Shown: piece by piece, positions 24,363 to 33,005 of the stretch
Layout of the letters: each line of letters starts with the position of its first letter
How positions within the stretch are numbered: the first letter of the stretch is position 1
From: Oscillatoriales cyanobacterium CG2_30_40_61
Lineage (GTDB): Bacteria; Cyanobacteriota; Cyanobacteriia; Cyanobacteriales; Microcoleaceae
Direction of reading: 5' to 3'
Length of the DNA: 64,000 nt
Assembly (NCBI GenBank): GCA_001873365.1
Contig: MNYZ01000080.1
Span: 1 to 64,000, forward strand
Made by a program: the position numbers and the translations under genes
Notes under the pieces: generated by a model
The model's input: the letters and a program-made list of their open reading frames with translations, nothing else
What the model was told of the DNA's origin: nothing
The model's database searches: none

Positions 24363-26216
24363 ATGAGTATTAAAAAAAGACCTAAATTACCCAATTCTCA
24401 AAAAATTATCCAAATTTTATTAGTCTCAGCCGGGGTAATCTTAATCGGAAATTGGTTATTACCTCAACTGACTCGCCCGCGTTTTCCTAAAGTTCCCTAT
24501 AGTTATTTTATCCAACAAGTAGAATCGGGTAAAGTCGCCGAAGTTTTAGTTAGAGAAAACGAAATTCTATTCAAAATCAAAGCGGAAAATCAACAACCGG
24601 AAACAATTTTATCCACAAACCCGGTGATTGATTTAGAACTTCCCAAGCGCTTAGAAGCTAAGGGAGTTGCCTTTGGAGCCTCTCCTCCTCCCCAACAAAG
24701 TTGGGTGAATGTACTATTAAATTGGGTGATTCCCCCGTTAATTTTGGTGGCTGCGTTTCAATATTTCATGAAACGAGATCCCCAAGGAGCATTATCTATT
24801 AATAAAAGTAAAGCCAAGGTTTTTGTTAAAGGTCAAACCGATAATATTACCTTTGCCGATGTGGCGGGAGTTGATGAAGCTAAAACCGAATTAGCTGAAA
24901 TAGTTGATTTCCTGAAAAGTCCCCAAAGATTTACCGAAATTGGGGCAAAAATTCCCAAAGGTGTGTTATTAGTAGGCCCCCCAGGAACCGGAAAAACCCT
25001 ATTAGGAAAAGCCGTAGCTGGAGAAGCCGGAGTTCCATTTTTTAGTATATCAGGTTCGGAGTTTATTGAGCTATTTGTCGGAACCGGAGCCGCCCGGGTG
25101 CGAGATTTATTTGAACAGGCGAAAAAGAAAGCCCCCTGTATTATTTTTATTGATGAATTAGATGCTATTGGTAAGTCCAGAAGTAGTGGCAGTTTCCAAA
25201 GTGGGAGTAGCGATGAGCGAGAACAAACCCTAAACCAACTATTAACAGAAATGGATGGGTTTGGGGTAGGAGATGCCACGGTAATTGTATTAGCAGCCAC
25301 CAACCGCCCCGAATCTTTAGACGCGGCATTATTACGCCCCGGACGCTTTGATAGACAGGTATTAGTTGATAGACCCGACTTAGCCGGACGCAAAGCGGTA
25401 TTAGAAATTTATGCTAAAAAAGTTAAATTAGAAACGGATGTTGATTTACACACAGTTGCGGCAAGAACTCCTGGTTTTGGCGGGGCAGAATTAGCGAATT
25501 TAGTCAATGAAGCAGCCCTATTAGCGGCGAGAAATCAACGCAAATCGGTCAGACAAGAAGATTTTTATGAAGCTATTGAAAGGGTGGTTGCCGGGTTAGA
25601 AAAACGCAGTCGCGTGTTAAACGAAAAAGAGAAAAAAATTGTCGCCTATCATGAAGTTGGTCATGCCATTGTGGGGGCGTTAATGCCGGGGGGTGGAAAA
25701 GTTACTAAAATTTCGATTGTGCCGCGTGGAATGTCGGCATTAGGTTATACTTTAAGAATGCCAACGGAAGACCGTTTTTTAATGGATGAAATCGAATTTC
25801 GCGAACAAATTGCCATGCTATTAGGAGGACGGGCGGCGGAAGAATTAGTCTTTGGAAATGTGACTAATGGTGCGTCAGATGACCTACAACGAGCAACGGA
25901 ATTAGCTGAAAGAATGGTACTAAATTATGGCATGAGTAAAGCTTTGGGGCCCTTAGCTTATGAAAAAGCCAAAGCGAATAATTTCTTAGGCAATTCGGAG
26001 GCAAATTTGCGCCGTCCTATGAGTGAAAAAACCGCAGAAGCTATTGATGATGAGGTGAAGGATATTGTTAATAATGCTCATCAAAAAGCCTTGGCTATTT
26101 TGAATTATAACCGAGAATTGTTAACAGAAATTGCTCAAAAAGTGTTGGAAACAGAGGTAATTGAAGGAGATGAATTACAACAGTTATTAGAGCAAGTTCA
26201 ACCGGTATCTCGATAA
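24363..26216 (+). CDS. ftsH: ATP-dependent zinc metalloprotease FtsH (second copy)
   Basis: Paralogue of the preceding protein, 617 residues, with the same plan: two membrane helices, Walker A GPPGTGKT (about 204-211), [11 protein letters not shown], arginine finger LRPGRFDR and zinc motif HEVGH (about 430). The third ligand Asp lies in NGASDDLQRAT. Differences cluster in the N-terminal membrane region and the loop after the second helix, where the first copy has a Gly-rich insert that this one lacks. FtsH subunits of cyanobacteria form hetero-hexamers, so two adjacent genes may encode partners, but that is inference. Confidence 0.97.
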   Translation: MSIKKRPKLPNSQKIIQILLVSAGVILIGNWLLPQLTRPRFPKVPYSYFIQQVESGKVAEVLVRENEILFKIKAENQQPETILSTNPVIDLELPKRLEAKGVAFGASPPPQQSWVNVLLNWVIPPLILVAAFQYFMKRDPQGALSINKSKAKVFVKGQTDNITFADVAGVDEAKTELAEIVDFLKSPQRFTEIGAKIPKGVLLVGPPGTGKTLLGKAVAGEAGVPFFSISGSEFIELFVGTGAARVRDLFEQAKKKAPCIIFIDELDAIGKSRSSGSFQSGSSDEREQTLNQLLTEMDGFGVGDATVIVLAATNRPESLDAALLRPGRFDRQVLVDRPDLAGRKAVLEIYAKKVKLETDVDLHTVAARTPGFGGAELANLVNEAALLAARNQRKSVRQEDFYEAIERVVAGLEKRSRVLNEKEKKIVAYHEVGHAIVGALMPGGGKVTKISIVPRGMSALGYTLRMPTEDRFLMDEIEFREQIAMLLGGRAAEELVFGNVTNGASDDLQRATELAERMVLNYGMSKALGPLAYEKAKANNFLGNSEANLRRPMSEKTAEAIDDEVKDIVNNAHQKALAILNYNRELLTEIAQKVLETEVIEGDELQQLLEQVQPVSR

Positions 26217-26228
26217 GATAGCGATCGC

Positions 26229-26699
26229 TTAACTTTCGGGTAAAAAATCCCGATCAAGTACCTGTTCAGAAGTCAAGGGACAAGTTAACGAAAAAACATC
26301 TAATGGTAGACCCGTTTCAACAGATGCTAATATTCTAGCATCTTGATAGGTTTCATCAAAAATTTGTTCAAAATATCCCTTTAAACTGGGACTAACTTTT
26401 AACTCTTTACTAATTCTAATCCGATGTTCTATAATCGTAGATAGCCAACTATTAGAACGGCGTTCAGGTTGATATTGATATTTGAGTAAGTGCATTAACA
26501 AAACTCGTAAATTACTCTCGATCGCTCGTTTTTCACTCCTCCCCATACTCTCTAATTCTGCAATTAAATGATCTCGATCGACTTCTAAAAATTTTTCTGT
26601 CCTTAATAAATTAACCGTTTTTTCAAGCCATAAATAAAAATCTTGGTCATACAAACTAGACAATGGAAGTGTTTCTGATGGGGGTTGAAAGATTGTCAT
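26229..26699 (-). CDS. DUF29 family protein
   Basis: 156-residue helical protein of a family that is strongly expanded in cyanobacteria and has no known function. The typical DUF29 pattern is visible: LYDQDFYLWLEKTVNLLR, then HLIAELESMGRSEKRAIESNL (in short: LIAELESMGRSEKRAIESN), LLMHLLKYQYQPE and RIRISKELKVSPSL. It converges with ftsH (12 bp apart). DUF29 genes are often found in many copies per genome and look like mobile or selfish passengers; nothing here shows that directly. Confidence 0.9.
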   Translation of the reverse strand: MTIFQPPSETLPLSSLYDQDFYLWLEKTVNLLRTEKFLEVDRDHLIAELESMGRSEKRAIESNLRVLLMHLLKYQYQPERRSNSWLSTIIEHRIRISKELKVSPSLKGYFEQIFDETYQDARILASVETGLPLDVFSLTCPLTSEQVLDRDFLPES

Positions 26700-26746
26700 T
26701 TTGTTGTTTCCCTGTTACTGATTATAATAGAATAGCTTAAAATTTA

Positions 26747-26795
26747 TTGATATACTCCCGGTGTTATATCGAAGATTAACACCAGGAGTATATCA
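26747..26795. terminator. Long hairpin, probable terminator of the multicopper oxidase gene
   Basis: TTGATATACTCCCGGTGTTA (26747-26766) pairs with its inverted copy at 26776-26795 with one mismatch, giving a 20-bp stem and a 9-base loop. It lies 20 bp beyond the stop of the minus-strand oxidase gene. The tract that follows on that strand is only moderately T-rich, so it may also serve as an RNA-end stabiliser or operator. Confidence 0.6.
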
Positions 26796-26814
26796 AGGAA
26801 AGTCACGTTTATTA

Positions 26815-28305
26815 CTAGGCTTCAACTGCCACAATTCCCATCATGCCAAGATCTTCGTGATCAAGAACATGACAGTGATATACAGTTTTTCCAGTAAAAT
26901 CGCGGAAGGGAATCCGAATCCGAACGGTTTCATTAGCACGAATTCGTAGCGTATCTTCCCATGCCTGATAGGGATCGGGTTTACCATTGCGGCTAATCAC
27001 TTGAAAGGGATTAGTATGTAGGTGAAACGAGTGTTCCATACCATCGGGATCGACATTTACAAGCTCCCAATCTTCAATTGTTCCCAACTTGACGGCGGCA
27101 TCAACTCGATTCATATCAAAGGTTTTATTATTAAATAGAAAAGCCATTTGCATACCCATACCACTGCCCATACCCATCAACATTGATAGTTCAATCCGAC
27201 GAGTTTTGCTAGGTTGGGGCAATGTTTGAACCGGAATCAGTTTTTCCGGTAAAGGGAGTGGTTTGGCGATCGCATCTTTATAGGTCAAGGTCGCAATCAG
27301 ATCAGGCTGACTGGATATAGGAGCTGAACTACCCATCATCCCCATCCCACCCATCATCCCACCACCCATCATTCCCATGGCGCCACCGCGATCATAGGGC
27401 AGGCTGAGTAAACGATACTGCCCTGGTGGACGATTGCCCTGAACCAATACCTCTGCCCGTTCACCCGGAGATAACAATAGTTCGCGCAGTTCCACGGGTT
27501 TGGCGATGCTGCCGCCATCGGTCGCAATTAAGTAAAACGGATGATCTTCCAAACTGAGACGATAAAACCGGGAACTCGAAGCATTCACAATCCGAAACCG
27601 CAACAGTCCACCAGAGGGTATGGTAAATGTTGGGTTCACCTGACCATTGACTGTCAGAATCGCTCCTTCGCGCCCCCGCATGAATTCCATGTGACCGGGG
27701 GCGGGAATTTGTCCAGTGGTATCCAGAGCAAAGTCTTTCAAAAACAGAAATTCCTCCCTAGCCGCCCTAATTTCTGGAATATCATCCAATTCACCGCGCA
27801 CGACAAAGATGCCACCCAACCCACCAAACACCTGCTCTGCTACCAATTCATGCAGATGGGGATGGTAGTAAAAGGTTCCAGATGGATGATTTTTTGGTAA
27901 GGTGAATTCGTAGGTTTGGGTTTCGCCTGGAGGGACGCTGAGAAAGATATTGTCCGCATTTCCAGTTTGGGGAATATGCAGACCGTGATAGTGGAGATTT
28001 GTGGCTTGGGAGAGCTTATTGGTAAAATGGATTTTTACGGTGTCTCCAGGCTTTGCTTCTAGGCGTGGGCCGGGAATTTGGCCGTTGTAGGTCAATAGGT
28101 TTCCCTGTTGCTGTCCCAGTCTGATTAAACCAGGACGTGCTTCTAATGCTGTCTCTAATAGTCCGTTGCTGCTGGTTGTGAGCGCAGTGGCATTAGCTGG
28201 TTGAATTGACGGCACTGAGGTGGTATTGTGGCTGCACTGGGTTAATAAGGTGATCGCAGTACCAGTGCTAAAAAGGAGAAACTGGCGACGATTGATTAAA
28301 TACAT
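26815..28305 (-). CDS. Multicopper oxidase family protein (CueO/laccase-like)
   Basis: Exported copper enzyme, 496 residues. The N terminus has an RR-containing, Tat-like signal (NRRQFLLFSTG). All copper ligands are present: HYHGLH (105-110), HPHLH (148-152), HSFHLH and the final HCHVLDHEDLGMM with the type 1 copper Cys, two His and an axial Met. A Met/Gly-rich loop (GGAMGMMGGGMMGGMGMMGS, about residues 310-330) and further MGMGSGMGMQM resemble the copper-binding Met segments of CueO-type cuprous oxidases. A role in copper tolerance is likely; the substrate is unproven. Its codon use looks more GC-rich than that of its neighbours, which may reflect transfer. Confidence 0.92.
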   Translation of the reverse strand: MYLINRRQFLLFSTGTAITLLTQCSHNTTSVPSIQPANATALTTSSNGLLETALEARPGLIRLGQQQGNLLTYNGQIPGPRLEAKPGDTVKIHFTNKLSQATNLHYHGLHIPQTGNADNIFLSVPPGETQTYEFTLPKNHPSGTFYYHPHLHELVAEQVFGGLGGIFVVRGELDDIPEIRAAREEFLFLKDFALDTTGQIPAPGHMEFMRGREGAILTVNGQVNPTFTIPSGGLLRFRIVNASSSRFYRLSLEDHPFYLIATDGGSIAKPVELRELLLSPGERAEVLVQGNRPPGQYRLLSLPYDRGGAMGMMGGGMMGGMGMMGSSAPISSQPDLIATLTYKDAIAKPLPLPEKLIPVQTLPQPSKTRRIELSMLMGMGSGMGMQMAFLFNNKTFDMNRVDAAVKLGTIEDWELVNVDPDGMEHSFHLHTNPFQVISRNGKPDPYQAWEDTLRIRANETVRIRIPFRDFTGKTVYHCHVLDHEDLGMMGIVAVEA

Positions 28306-28487
28306 ATTTTTTGACGTAGGGTAATTGCTTGATCTCCAGCTTGACTTAGCAGAATGAAATCAGGATGAAATTGGGAGTGGGGAAGCGATCTATAATCAAA
28401 AACGGTCTACAAAATTGGTAATTCTCTTGTAAAATCTGGGATTAATGCGATATAATAAAGGGTTTAGCACCACTGACTGAACTTGCC

Positions 28488-29642
28488 ATGCCTCAAACTT
28501 CCTCAACCCAGAATCTAATTTCCACTTCGGTTGTGAGTTTAAATATTGCCCCAGCCCAGGTTTTACGGGGAAATAATGCCTTAACACAAGCAGGAGAGGC
28601 GATCGCAAGCTTTGGTAAACGTCCGGTAATTATTGGTGGCGATCGCTCCTTACCCCTGACTGTTCAAGCTCTACAACCAATTTTAGAACGTCATCAACTC
28701 CAATATTTTCAAGTCTCATACGGGGCTGACTGTAGCGAAACTAGCCTAACCGCCCTAGGTCAAGCTGTTAATAGTCATAAAGCCGATTTTATTATCGGGA
28801 CGGGGGGCGGAAAAGCCCTGGATGCGGCCAAACTGATCGCCCATCAATGCCATCTCCCTATCGTTACTATTCCTACTTCTGGGGCGACCTGCGCCGCTTG
28901 GACAGCCCTTTCTAACGTCTATTCCGAGGATGGGGCGTTTTTATATGATGTGAGTTTAGCCCGTTGTCCTGATTTATTGATTTTGGACTATAACTTAATT
29001 CAAACTGCTCCTCAACGGATGTTAGTGGCGGGTATTGGAGATGCGATCGCCAAATGGTATGAAGCCAGCGTCAGCAGTGGACATTCCGATCAAACCTTCA
29101 TGATCGCTGCGGTACAACAGGCGCGAGTCCTGCGAGATATTTTATTACAAAAATCCTTAACTGCGTTACAAGACAACGGTGGCGAAACCTGGCGGGAAGT
29201 CGTCGATGCAACGGTGTTACTGGCGGGAGTTATTGGCGGTATTGGGGGAGCTCAATGTCGTACCGTTGCCGCCCATGCAGTTCATAATGGTTTAACCCAT
29301 TTGGCGGCTAGTCATGGGACTTTACACGGGGAAAAGGTCGCCTTTGGAATTTTAGTACAACTGCGTTTAGAAGAAATGGTACAAGGCAACCAACTCGCGG
29401 CCACTGCTAGACAACAATTATTAAAGTTTTACACCGATTTAGGTTTACCCCAAACCCTGAATGATTTGGGGATGGGGGAAATCACCTTAGCCCAACTGCG
29501 ACAAGCCGCCGACGTCGCCTGTAATGAACGTTCTGATATTCACCGTTTACCGTTTAAAGTGGTTCCAGAACAGTTAATGGCGGCTATGGTATCAACTACA
29601 GCCCCCATCGCTGAAATCAAACTGAATAATTCAACGCCTTAA
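28488..29642 (+). CDS. Iron-containing alcohol/glycerol dehydrogenase family protein
   Basis: NAD(P)-dependent polyol or alcohol dehydrogenase of the DHQ-synthase-like fold, 384 residues. Visible elements are VIIGGDRSL (start of nucleotide domain), the cofactor motif IIGTGGGKALDAAK, IPTSGATCAAWTALSNVY, the metal-binding Asp in AGIGDAIAKWYEA, and His ligands in AAHAVHNGL and SHGTLHGEKVAFG. The pattern is closest to glycerol-dehydrogenase-like proteins, widespread in cyanobacteria; the substrate is not known. Its start lies 182 bp from the divergent multicopper oxidase gene. Confidence 0.9.
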   Translation: MPQTSSTQNLISTSVVSLNIAPAQVLRGNNALTQAGEAIASFGKRPVIIGGDRSLPLTVQALQPILERHQLQYFQVSYGADCSETSLTALGQAVNSHKADFIIGTGGGKALDAAKLIAHQCHLPIVTIPTSGATCAAWTALSNVYSEDGAFLYDVSLARCPDLLILDYNLIQTAPQRMLVAGIGDAIAKWYEASVSSGHSDQTFMIAAVQQARVLRDILLQKSLTALQDNGGETWREVVDATVLLAGVIGGIGGAQCRTVAAHAVHNGLTHLAASHGTLHGEKVAFGILVQLRLEEMVQGNQLAATARQQLLKFYTDLGLPQTLNDLGMGEITLAQLRQAADVACNERSDIHRLPFKVVPEQLMAAMVSTTAPIAEIKLNNSTP

Positions 29643-29669
29643 CTGTATATCGGGGAACACCGGAACAGC

Positions 29670-29797
29670 CCCCAAACCCCCCGTGCACGGGCAGGGCTGT
29701 TTTATTCTTTGTAGGAGCCATCCCCCCGTGGTGGCCCCATCCCTGAAACTGGTTTCCCTGAGAATGAAACAGCCCTGCGTACACGAGGGGCTTGGGG
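29670..29797. repeat. Large imperfect inverted repeat (about 38-bp arms)
   Basis: The left arm (29670-29708, containing CAGGGCTGTTTTATTCT) is matched in reverse by the right arm (29761-29797, containing AGAATGAAACAGCCCTG), allowing a 2-bp indel and a few mismatches. About 50 bp lie between. The outermost blocks are C-rich and G-rich. It follows the alcohol dehydrogenase gene and resembles a MITE or a dispersed palindromic element; no transposase is near. The rest of the 361-bp gap (to 30003) shows nothing else. Confidence 0.7.
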
Positions 29798-30003
29798 TGG
29801 AGGGAATGGGGAATACCAAAGACCCTTACCCAGAGTCCTAGACAAATTGCGATATCAGAATTAAGAATTGAGACAGGAAGGAAAAAAGTAGACCCGCTCA
29901 GGGGTTAGAGATGGAATTGTTCTGATTCATGTCAAAATCTTAAATAAGAATCAATTTTTTTCTTCTACTGAACACATTAATTTTCACCCAAGATAATCGA
30001 CCA

Positions 30004-31191
30004 ATGACACTAAATTGGATTAGCCCTGCTGACCGGATACAAGCCTTACCTCCTTATGTTTTTGCCCGTTTGGATGAGTTGAAAGCCAACGCCCGTCAAC
30101 AGGGCTTAGATATAATTGATTTAGGCATGGGAAATCCCGATGGTGCCACCCCGCAACCGATTGTTGAAGCGGCAATTCAAGCATTAAGAAATCCGGCAAA
30201 TCATGGCTATCCACCCTTTGAAGGAACTGCTAATTTTAGACTAGCAATTACTAATTGGTATCACCGTCGTTATGGTGTTTCCCTCGATCCAAATGGCGAA
30301 GCTTTACCCCTATTAGGGTCAAAAGAAGGATTAGGTCATTTAGCTTTAGCTTATATTAATCCAGGGGATTTAGTCTTAGTTCCTAGTCCTTCCTATCCCG
30401 TACATTTTCGCGGGCCGATTATTGCCGGGGGAAAGGTTCATTCTATTATTTTGAAACCGGAAAATAACTGGCTAATTGATTTAGGATCTATTCCTGATTC
30501 TATTGCCGAACAAGCTAAAATTCTCTATTTTAATTATCCTAGTAACCCCACAGGTGCAACCGCTCCCAGGGAATTTTTTGAAGAAATTGTTGCCTTTGCC
30601 CATAAATATCAAATTCTGCTAGTGCATGATTTATGTTATGCCGAATTAGCTTTTGACGGTTATCAACCTACCAGTTTATTAGAAATTCCTGGGGGAAAGG
30701 AAATCGGGGTAGAATTTCATACTATGTCTAAAACCTATAATATGGCAGGTTGGCGAGTGGGTTTTGCCGTGGGCAATTCTAAGGTTTTACAAGGGTTAAG
30801 AACCTTAAAAACTAATTTGGATTATGGGGTATTTTCGGCGTTACAAACGGCGGCGGAAACCGCTTTAAATTTGCCTGATTCTTATTTAAAAGAAGTTCAA
30901 GAACGCTATTGTACCCGGCGAGATTTTATGATTAAAGGGTTAGCCGAATTGGGTTGGAATGTTCCTAAAACCTTAGCTACAATGTATTTATGGGTTCCCT
31001 GTCCAGAGGGGATGAATTCCACGGATTTTGCCCTAACTGTATTACAACAAACGGGTGTGGTTTTTACCCCGGGAAATGCCTTTGGTATGGGTGGAGAAGG
31101 CTATTTTAGAATTAGTTTAGTGGCAGATTGCGATCGCTTGGGAGAAGCTTTAAAACGCTTAAAAGATGCCAATATTAGGTATCAACCCTAA
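30004..31191 (+). CDS. Class I/II PLP-dependent aminotransferase (LL-DAP aminotransferase/AlaC-like)
   Basis: Fold-type I transaminase of 395 residues. The N-terminal ADRIQALPPYVFARLDELKA and IIDLGMGNPDGATP resemble the DapL/AlaC subgroup of aspartate-aminotransferase-like enzymes. PLP motifs are complete: FNYPSNPTGA, HDLCYAELAF, and the Schiff-base Lys in SKTYNMAGWRVG (about residue 241), with the final Arg in YFRISLV. The substrate pair, whether diaminopimelate, alanine or aspartate, cannot be decided from sequence alone. It is followed by a palindromic repeat and then the MidA-like gene on the same strand. Confidence 0.92.
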   Translation: MTLNWISPADRIQALPPYVFARLDELKANARQQGLDIIDLGMGNPDGATPQPIVEAAIQALRNPANHGYPPFEGTANFRLAITNWYHRRYGVSLDPNGEALPLLGSKEGLGHLALAYINPGDLVLVPSPSYPVHFRGPIIAGGKVHSIILKPENNWLIDLGSIPDSIAEQAKILYFNYPSNPTGATAPREFFEEIVAFAHKYQILLVHDLCYAELAFDGYQPTSLLEIPGGKEIGVEFHTMSKTYNMAGWRVGFAVGNSKVLQGLRTLKTNLDYGVFSALQTAAETALNLPDSYLKEVQERYCTRRDFMIKGLAELGWNVPKTLATMYLWVPCPEGMNSTDFALTVLQQTGVVFTPGNAFGMGGEGYFRISLVADCDRLGEALKRLKDANIRYQP

Positions 31192-31194
31192 TCC

Positions 31195-31241
31195 GTTGTT
31201 GGGCTTTAGCCCTTCTTCAAGGAGTGCTGAAGCACAACAAC
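31195..31241. repeat. Palindromic repeat, GTTGTTGGGCTTTAGCCC family (C)
   Basis: GTTGTTGGGCTTTAGCCC starts a hairpin that closes with CACAACAAC about 47 bp later. A second copy is at 35708-35753. It begins 3 bp after the aminotransferase stop and looks like a terminator-type dispersed repeat. Confidence 0.8.
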
Positions 31242-31276
31242 AGGTAAGTTATTAATATTATCAATAATCACTGAAT

Positions 31277-32461
31277 ATGGAATATGACAATAATTTGAAT
31301 TTATGGGATTTTATCGCTCAACAAATTAAGAAAAATCCTCAAAATAGAATCACCTTTGCTGATTATATGAACTGGGTTTTATATCACCCAGAATATGGAT
31401 ATTATAGCATCAATAAACCCAAATTAGGGGCGGAGGGAGATTTTGTTACTTCTCCCTATTTAGGAGCAGACTTTGGGGAAATGTTAGCGGAACAATTTTT
31501 CCAAATGTGGGAAATTCTGAATTTTCCTAACTCCTTTACTTTAGTAGAAATGGGTGCGGGACAGGGAATATTAGCCAGCGATATACTATTATATTTACAA
31601 AAAAAATATCCTACATTTTTTAAATGTTTAAATTATCTTATTATCGAGAAATCTAATTTTCTCAAAGCTCAACAACAACACCAACTTAAAAAGAATCTCT
31701 CCGATACCATATCAATTCAATGGTGTAACTTTGAGGATATTCCCAATAATAATATTATCGGTTGTTTTTTCTCTAATGAATTAGTAGATGCCTTTCCAGT
31801 CCATCAAGTTATTGTTCAAAATAAACAACTTCAAGAAATTTATATTACCTTGGATTCAGAAAATAAATTTCAAGAAATAATCGCCGAACTTTCTACCGAA
31901 AAAATCACAGACTATTTTAAATTAATTAATATTGATTTATGTTCTAATATTTACCCAGAAGCATATCGAACCGAAGTTAATTTAGCCGCCCTAGACTGGA
32001 TTAAAACCCTAGCTAATAAACTGAATCAAGGCTTTATTTTAACAATTGATTATGGTTATACCGCCCAACGATATTACCTTCCCAGTCGCAGAGAAGGAAC
32101 CCTACAATGTTATTATCAACATCGTCATCATAACGATCCCTATCTGAATATTGGTCGCCAAGATATTACCGCCCATGTTAACTTTACCGCTTTACAACTT
32201 TATGGAAAAAACTGGGGAATTGATGGGGTTGAGTTTACACAACAGGCTTTATTTTTAATGGCTTTAGGGTTAGGCGATCGCATTTGTGCTCTTTCTCAAC
32301 CTTCAAACTATTCTATTTCTGAAATATTACAACGACGGGAATGCTTACACTCCCTAATTGATCCGATGGGTTTAGGCAACTTTGGCGTCCTTCTACAATC
32401 TAAAGGCTTAAGTCCCTCTCCACAACAAATTCCCCTCAAGGGTTTCAGTTTCCCCATTTAA
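31277..32461 (+). CDS. MidA/NDUFAF7-type SAM-dependent methyltransferase (DUF185)
   Basis: Protein of 394 residues of the family whose mitochondrial member methylates an arginine of the complex I subunit NDUFS2. Diagnostic segments are FADYMNWVLYHPEYGYY, GDFVTSPYLGADFGEMLAEQ, the SAM motif LVEMGAGQGILASD, SNELVDAFPVH and DYGYTAQ. Cyanobacteria possess an NDH-1 complex, so a similar protein-arginine target is possible; that is inference. It ends 545 bp before the PEP-CTERM gene. Confidence 0.9.
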   Translation: MEYDNNLNLWDFIAQQIKKNPQNRITFADYMNWVLYHPEYGYYSINKPKLGAEGDFVTSPYLGADFGEMLAEQFFQMWEILNFPNSFTLVEMGAGQGILASDILLYLQKKYPTFFKCLNYLIIEKSNFLKAQQQHQLKKNLSDTISIQWCNFEDIPNNNIIGCFFSNELVDAFPVHQVIVQNKQLQEIYITLDSENKFQEIIAELSTEKITDYFKLINIDLCSNIYPEAYRTEVNLAALDWIKTLANKLNQGFILTIDYGYTAQRYYLPSRREGTLQCYYQHRHHNDPYLNIGRQDITAHVNFTALQLYGKNWGIDGVEFTQQALFLMALGLGDRICALSQPSNYSISEILQRRECLHSLIDPMGLGNFGVLLQSKGLSPSPQQIPLKGFSFPI

Positions 32462-33005
32462 GGCTCAAAAAAGCTGCGATGGTCAAAAACTTGATGCTGA
32501 TCTTGATTTTTGGGCGGATATTGCAGAGGAGTTACGCAGAAACCCGGTTTGGTGAACGAGAAATCACCGATTTCATCCCCAAAATTAGGGCCAGAAACCC
32601 GGTTTCTTTGGGTTACAAAAGACTAAGTATGATTTATTACCTATATACGGAGATGTTTGTACGGAATCTTGTGATCAAACTCACAACTTTTATCTTCAAA
32701 CCTTCATGTTTATTAGAAGTAGATATAAAGTCCAGACATCCGATAGAAAGGTTTTTTGAGCTAATTTCATCATCCCTTTATATTTGTACTGACTGAGTGT
32801 AAACCTTTTGTAAAAATAGCCAATATTTGCCAAAAACCTATAGACAATCCCCCATCGATTGCGTAATATTATTAACAGGGTAGGACAAACAGACAAAGAA
32901 CGCCTAAGTTCAATCCCCTTGTTTCTACCCCAGGTTAGAATGTTAGGATGTCTGTCCTTCTTCAATCCCAATCTTTATCCCACTCAAACTAAGATTATAT
33001 TTATT
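32462..33005. other. Long leader region with repeats and a coding-like remnant
   Basis: No intact gene. 32462-32551 can be read (without a start of its own) as a short frame ending in DFWADIAEELRRNPVW before TGA, whose stop lies in the repeat at 32538. It may be the end of a lost gene. The 400 bp that follow are AT-rich and probably hold the promoter and leader of the PEP-CTERM gene. Confidence 0.45.
32538..32607. repeat. Palindromic repeat family A, second locus
   Basis: AGAAACCCGGTTT at 32538-32550 and AGAAACCCGGTTTCT at 32593-32607, with the related palindrome AGAAATCACCGATTTC between them. Same family as 2151-2215 and 63015-63163. Confidence 0.8.

Noticed and set aside
26815-28305. Lipoprotein signal in the multicopper oxidase (LLTQC)
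   Set aside because: Gln before Cys does not fit a normal lipobox; a Tat-type signal is more plausible.
32479-32796. 105-codon frame after the MidA-like gene
   Set aside because: It crosses two palindromic repeats, has no family resemblance and poor start context.
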